Of a DNA stretch of 10,107 nucleotides, positions 6,862-10,107 are shown piece after piece. The stretch lies in contig NZ_JAHHTD010000042.1 in NCBI RefSeq assembly GCF_020024835.1, positions 1-10,107 on the forward strand, written 5' to 3'. The position numbers were made by a program, and so were the translations under genes. Each line of letters starts with the position of its first letter. The stretch's first letter is position 1. A model generated the notes under the pieces. It worked only from the letters and a program-made list of their open reading frames with translations. It was not told the DNA's origin and made no database searches. The DNA is from Campylobacter sp. (GTDB lineage: Bacteria > Campylobacterota > Campylobacteria > Campylobacterales > Campylobacteraceae).

Positions 6862-8244
6862 ATGCAAGAAAAACACAAAATTTTTTTTCAAAATTTATTA
6901 GAAAAAGACAATGCTTTTTTTGATGAAATACATAAGCGAGCTTATAGTTATGATGCGACTAAAAATCATTATTTGCCAGATGGTGTATTGTTTCCAAGAA
7001 ATGAAAATGATGTTAGTGAAATTTTAAAATACTGCAATAAAGAAAATATTATCGTAATTCCAAGAGGTTCAGGCTCAGGTTTTACAGGTGGAGCTTTGGC
7101 TATTAATGGTGGCGTAGTTTTGAGCTTTGAAAAACATATGAATAAAATTTTAGAAATTGATCTTGAGAATTTAGTTGCTGTAGTAGAACCAGGAGTGATT
7201 AATGCAAGATTGCAAAAGGCATTGAGTGAGTATAATTTATTTTATCCGCCAGATCCTGCTAGTATGGATTATTCTTCCATAGGTGGTAATGTTAGTGAAA
7301 ATGCAGGCGGAATGAGAGCGACAAAATATGGCATTACTAAAGATTATGTGATGGCTTTAAGAGCTGTTTTGCCTAATGGAGAGATTATTAGAGCTGGCAA
7401 AAAAACAATAAAAGATGTTGCAGGCTATAATTTAGCTGGAATTTTAATAGCTAGTGAAGGATCTTTAGCAGTGCTTACACAAATTACGCTTAAGCTTGCA
7501 ACTTTACCTAAAATCAAAAAAACTGCTATGGGAATTTTTGACAATATAGATGACGCAATGAATGCTGTTTATAAGACTTTAGCTAAAGGTGTTGTGCCTG
7601 TTTCTATGGAATTTTTAGATCAATTAAGTATTCAAGCACTAGAATCTAAATTTAACAAAGGTTTGCCAGTAGATGCAGGAGCTATTTTGATTGTTGAAGT
7701 AGATGCTAATGTAGAAGAATCTATAGAGGCAGATTTAAAGATATTGCAAGAAAATTTTTTGACTTCTAAAGCTAAAGAATTTAAAATTGCTAAAGATGAG
7801 CAAGAAGTATCAGATATTTGGTTTGCAAGAAGAAATTGTTCTCAAAGTATCACAATATACGGAAATTTAAAGCTTAATGAAGACATCACGGTCCCGCGTG
7901 CAAAATTACCAGAGCTTTTAAAAGGGATATCTAAAATTTCTAAAGAATATAATCTTAAAATTCCTTGTTTTGGGCATGCAGGTGATGGAAATGTCCATAC
8001 TAATGTAATGATAAGTGATAAAAATGATCCTAAATTAGTAGCAAGAGGCTATGAGGCAGTAGAGGAAATTTTTAAACTTACAATCTCCTTGGGTGGGACT
8101 TTAAGTGGAGAGCATGGTATAGGGATTTCTAAGGCTCCATTTATGAAATTAGCATTTAGTGAGGCTGAAATGGAATTAATGCAAAATATAAAAAAAGCAT
8201 TTGATCCAAATAATATCTTAAATCCTTTCAAAATGGGGCTTTGA
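6862..8244 (+). CDS. glcD: FAD-linked 2-hydroxyacid oxidase/dehydrogenase, GlcD family
   Basis: Flavoprotein of the VAO/PCMH superfamily that oxidises a 2-hydroxyacid (glycolate, D-lactate or D-2-hydroxyglutarate are candidates) and passes electrons to another acceptor. The 460 residues give the full two-domain protein. The FAD-binding PCMH part (about 36-215) has IPRGSGSGFTGGALA (66-80) and SSIGGNVSENAGGMRATKYG (138-157). The C-terminal FAD-oxidase domain has FGHAGDGNVHTNV (370-382) and LSGEHGIG (414-421), whose His372, His379 and Glu417 match the usual metal/substrate site. No GlcE or GlcF partner lies nearby in the window, so the physiological acceptor and substrate cannot be read from context. 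The start is 1 bp after the pgbA-like stop with a weak ribosome binding site, implying coupled translation. Confidence 0.88.
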   Translation: MQEKHKIFFQNLLEKDNAFFDEIHKRAYSYDATKNHYLPDGVLFPRNENDVSEILKYCNKENIIVIPRGSGSGFTGGALAINGGVVLSFEKHMNKILEIDLENLVAVVEPGVINARLQKALSEYNLFYPPDPASMDYSSIGGNVSENAGGMRATKYGITKDYVMALRAVLPNGEIIRAGKKTIKDVAGYNLAGILIASEGSLAVLTQITLKLATLPKIKKTAMGIFDNIDDAMNAVYKTLAKGVVPVSMEFLDQLSIQALESKFNKGLPVDAGAILIVEVDANVEESIEADLKILQENFLTSKAKEFKIAKDEQEVSDIWFARRNCSQSITIYGNLKLNEDITVPRAKLPELLKGISKISKEYNLKIPCFGHAGDGNVHTNVMISDKNDPKLVARGYEAVEEIFKLTISLGGTLSGEHGIGISKAPFMKLAFSEAEMELMQNIKKAFDPNNILNPFKMGL

Positions 8245-9056
8245 TGAATTTTAAGAATATTTTAAAAATATTTTTATCTTTAAGAGATAAAGAAATTTTA
8301 AATTATGCTGCAGCTTTGAGTTTTTATACTATTTTGTCTTTGATTCCACTTTTATTTTTATGTTTTTATGTTTTTACTCAAATTCCAAGTTTTGAAATGT
8401 ATCAAGAAAAAATCAAAAGTTTAATTTTTACATTTTTAATTCCAACTCAACAAGAATTAATTATAGGCTATATTAATACCTTTTTGAAAAATAGTGTAAA
8501 TATCGGCTTGATAGGACTTATAGCTATGACTATTACTTCGTTAGCATTTTTTTCAGGCTATGATTATGTGATTAATAAACTTTTGCAAGAAGAGACTAAA
8601 AATTTGTGGCATAGCATTAGTTCTTATTGGACCTTAGTTACTTTAACGCCTTTAGGATTAGGTCTTAGTTTTTATATTTCAGGTTTAATACAACAAACAT
8701 TAGATGATTTTAACATTGGTTTAAATTTTTTTGAAATTTTACCTTATGTAATCATTTGGGTTTTATTTTTTATATCGTATTCTAGTTCATTAAATAAAAA
8801 GGGCAATATGAAAATTTTGCTTATAATTTCTTTTGCAAGCTCTGTTATATGGTATATTTCTAAGATTATTTTTGTGTATTATGCAGTTTATAACAAAACA
8901 TATTTAAACGTATATGGTTCTTTTTCTGTTATATTATTTTTCTTTTTATGGATATATATTTCTTGGATAATTTATCTTTCTGGTTTAAAAGTTTATATTT
9001 TCTTAGAACAAGAAAATAAAGGGAATAAATCCAAGAGAAATTACAAAAAGAGCTAA
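8244..9056 (+). CDS. yihY: YihY/BrkB-family inner-membrane protein
   Basis: Integral membrane protein of unproven function, long mislabelled ribonuclease BN (rbn); true RNase BN is a soluble ElaC-type enzyme. The 270 residues contain about six hydrophobic helices (roughly 20-45, 86-110, 128-150, 163-180, 190-214, 223-252), with the family motif AAALSFYTILSLIPLL (22-37) and the C-terminal YGSFSVILFFFLWIYISW (224-241). A short basic tail (NKGNKSKRNYKKS) follows. I start at ATG 8244, whose A is the last base of the glcD stop (TGATG), with GGGG 6 nt upstream; a TTG immediately before it in frame is less likely. Third gene of the pgbA-like/glcD operon. Its last 54 bp overlap the 3' end of comEC on the other strand. 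Confidence 0.88.
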   Translation: MNFKNILKIFLSLRDKEILNYAAALSFYTILSLIPLLFLCFYVFTQIPSFEMYQEKIKSLIFTFLIPTQQELIIGYINTFLKNSVNIGLIGLIAMTITSLAFFSGYDYVINKLLQEETKNLWHSISSYWTLVTLTPLGLGLSFYISGLIQQTLDDFNIGLNFFEILPYVIIWVLFFISYSSSLNKKGNMKILLIISFASSVIWYISKIIFVYYAVYNKTYLNVYGSFSVILFFFLWIYISWIIYLSGLKVYIFLEQENKGNKSKRNYKKS

Positions 9057-10107
9057 ATATTTATTAAAAATAGCAAGTAATGACATAAATAAATAAGCTA
9101 AGTAAAAATAAAATGAAACCTTAAAATCAATACTATAAAATTTTATATCAAAAAAATGGATTAAAATTTTATCTAAAAAGTCTCCATATCCAATAATATG
9201 TAGCAATAAAACTAAAGGATAAAATATCACAAATATTATACTAAGAGGTATGGCTAAAAATTGTTGAAAACTAAGTAGAGGAAAAAAATACAACACAGGC
9301 AAAATCATAGCTAAAAAGGTCCAAAAATTTAAAAAAAATATATGAGTTAAATTTGAAAAAGAATTTTTAAAATGATAAAAATACAAATAAATATAAAAAA
9401 CACCTAAAATAGAAAATAAAAATCCTACACTAAAAAGTAATTGCGGAAAGATACTTATGCAACAAGCCACACTTAAAAACAAAAAATTAAAACTTAAAAT
9501 ATTTATATTTTTACAATAAAGATAAAAACCAAACAAAGCCATACATAAAGCTCTTATATAAGAGGGTGGAAAATTGATCAAAAAAGTATAAGATATTAAA
9601 AGTATAAAAACCAATAAGCTAATATCAAATTTTAAATTTCTATAGGGAAAATATTTTTTTTGAAAAAAAGCATATATTGGTGTTAAAATTAGAAAACAAA
9701 AGCTAAATAACAATCCTAAGTGATATCCGCTAATTGCTATTAAGTGTGCTATGCCATAAAAATTTATATCTTGACGTAATTGATATGAGATATTTTTAGC
9801 AAAAAATAAGGCACCATAAAATTCTATTATTTTTGTATTTTGATGTTGATTTAAAAAATATTGAGTGATAAAATTTTCTTGTTTATTAGATGATATTTGT
9901 TCAATGTCATAGCTTGGTATAAAAAAGTTTTTACTTAAATAATCTTTAAAATTTATATTTTTTGTAATGATTTTAAGATTTATGAGCTTATTTTGATCTA
10001 GATTTAATATCTTATAATTTAGAGTATAAAAAGTAAATTTAGAATTTTTAAGTTTTAAAACTTGATATTTTTTACCATTTTTATTTTCTTTTATATGGCT
10101 TGATAAG
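9003..10107 (-). CDS. comEC: ComEC/Rec2-family DNA uptake channel protein (5' end missing)
   Basis: Inner-membrane protein that carries single-stranded DNA into the cytoplasm during natural transformation. The frame is open from the stop at 9003-9005 to the window edge, giving 367 residues of an incomplete gene; a TTG at 9713 is not the start because conserved sequence lies upstream of it. The visible N-terminal 110 residues are hydrophilic and beta-rich, fitting the OB-like domain. The competence-domain hallmark GIAHLIAISGYHLG (118-131, about 9714-9755) follows, then many membrane helices to the end. No metallo-beta-lactamase nuclease domain follows, so this is the short, Campylobacter-type ComEC of, as I recall, about 420 residues; if so about 50 N-terminal residues are missing. 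It converges with yihY and overlaps it by 54 bp, with no terminator visible. Confidence 0.88.
   Translation of the reverse strand, partial: LSSHIKENKNGKKYQVLKLKNSKFTFYTLNYKILNLDQNKLINLKIITKNINFKDYLSKNFFIPSYDIEQISSNKQENFITQYFLNQHQNTKIIEFYGALFFAKNISYQLRQDINFYGIAHLIAISGYHLGLLFSFCFLILTPIYAFFQKKYFPYRNLKFDISLLVFILLISYTFLINFPPSYIRALCMALFGFYLYCKNINILSFNFLFLSVACCISIFPQLLFSVGFLFSILGVFYIYLYFYHFKNSFSNLTHIFFLNFWTFLAMILPVLYFFPLLSFQQFLAIPLSIIFVIFYPLVLLLHIIGYGDFLDKILIHFFDIKFYSIDFKVSFYFYLAYLFMSLLAIFNKYLALFVISLGFIPFIFLF

Noticed and set aside
8049..8231. 60-codon frame on the - strand within glcD
   Set aside because: Antisense to the conserved GEHGIG region of glcD; no independent support.
9711..9713. TTG as the start of comEC
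   Set aside because: The same frame is open to the window edge and the conserved competence motif GIAHLIAISGYHLG lies upstream of this TTG.

Overview
The window looks like chromosomal DNA of an epsilonproteobacterium, most likely a thermotolerant Campylobacter near C. jejuni or C. lari. The evidence is very AT-rich sequence, tightly packed genes, AAGGA-type ribosome binding sites, and proteins close to Campylobacter WaaF, HU, DnaB, Tpx, MgtE, a Csd3-type M23 peptidase, a PgbA N-terminal-like protein, GlcD, YihY and ComEC. The species call is inference. Several residues and the gene order on the left differ from what I remember of C. jejuni, so a relative such as the C. lari group is plausible.

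Layout from left to right. (1) 1-1083, + strand: the 3' end of an unidentified gene overlaps waaF (heptosyltransferase II). This is probably one edge of the lipooligosaccharide core locus. (2) 1122-1517: hup (HU) with its own promoter and a strong intrinsic terminator. (3) 1610-2992: dnaB, the replicative helicase, on the + strand. (4) 2989-6025, - strand: a three-gene cluster transcribed in the order M23 peptidase, mgtE, tpx. It has gaps of 1 and 12 bp and meets dnaB tail to tail with overlapping stop codons. (5) 6026-6137: a short divergent regulatory region holding a 12-bp-arm inverted repeat centred exactly between two -10-like boxes. (6) 6138-9056, + strand: pgbA-like, glcD and yihY, nearly or actually overlapping, probably one operon. 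(7) 9003-10107, - strand: comEC, cut by the window edge, overlapping the end of yihY by 54 bp.

The genes fall into a surface and envelope theme (WaaF, the M23 endopeptidase/carboxypeptidase, MgtE, the exported PgbA-like protein, YihY, the ComEC DNA-uptake channel) and a housekeeping theme (HU, DnaB, Tpx, GlcD). From memory, H. pylori also keeps csd3, pgbA and glcD close together, so the block at 4868-8244 appears to be an old epsilonproteobacterial gene neighbourhood.

I found no insertion sequence, CRISPR array, prophage gene, tRNA or rRNA, and no long G tract of the kind that drives phase variation. No stretch over 300 bp lacks a gene. I see no convincing undescribed defence or mobile system. 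The most interesting items are the symmetric divergent promoter/operator, the badly spaced ribosome binding site of the pgbA-like gene, the short PgbA-like protein, and the tight tail-to-tail overlaps.
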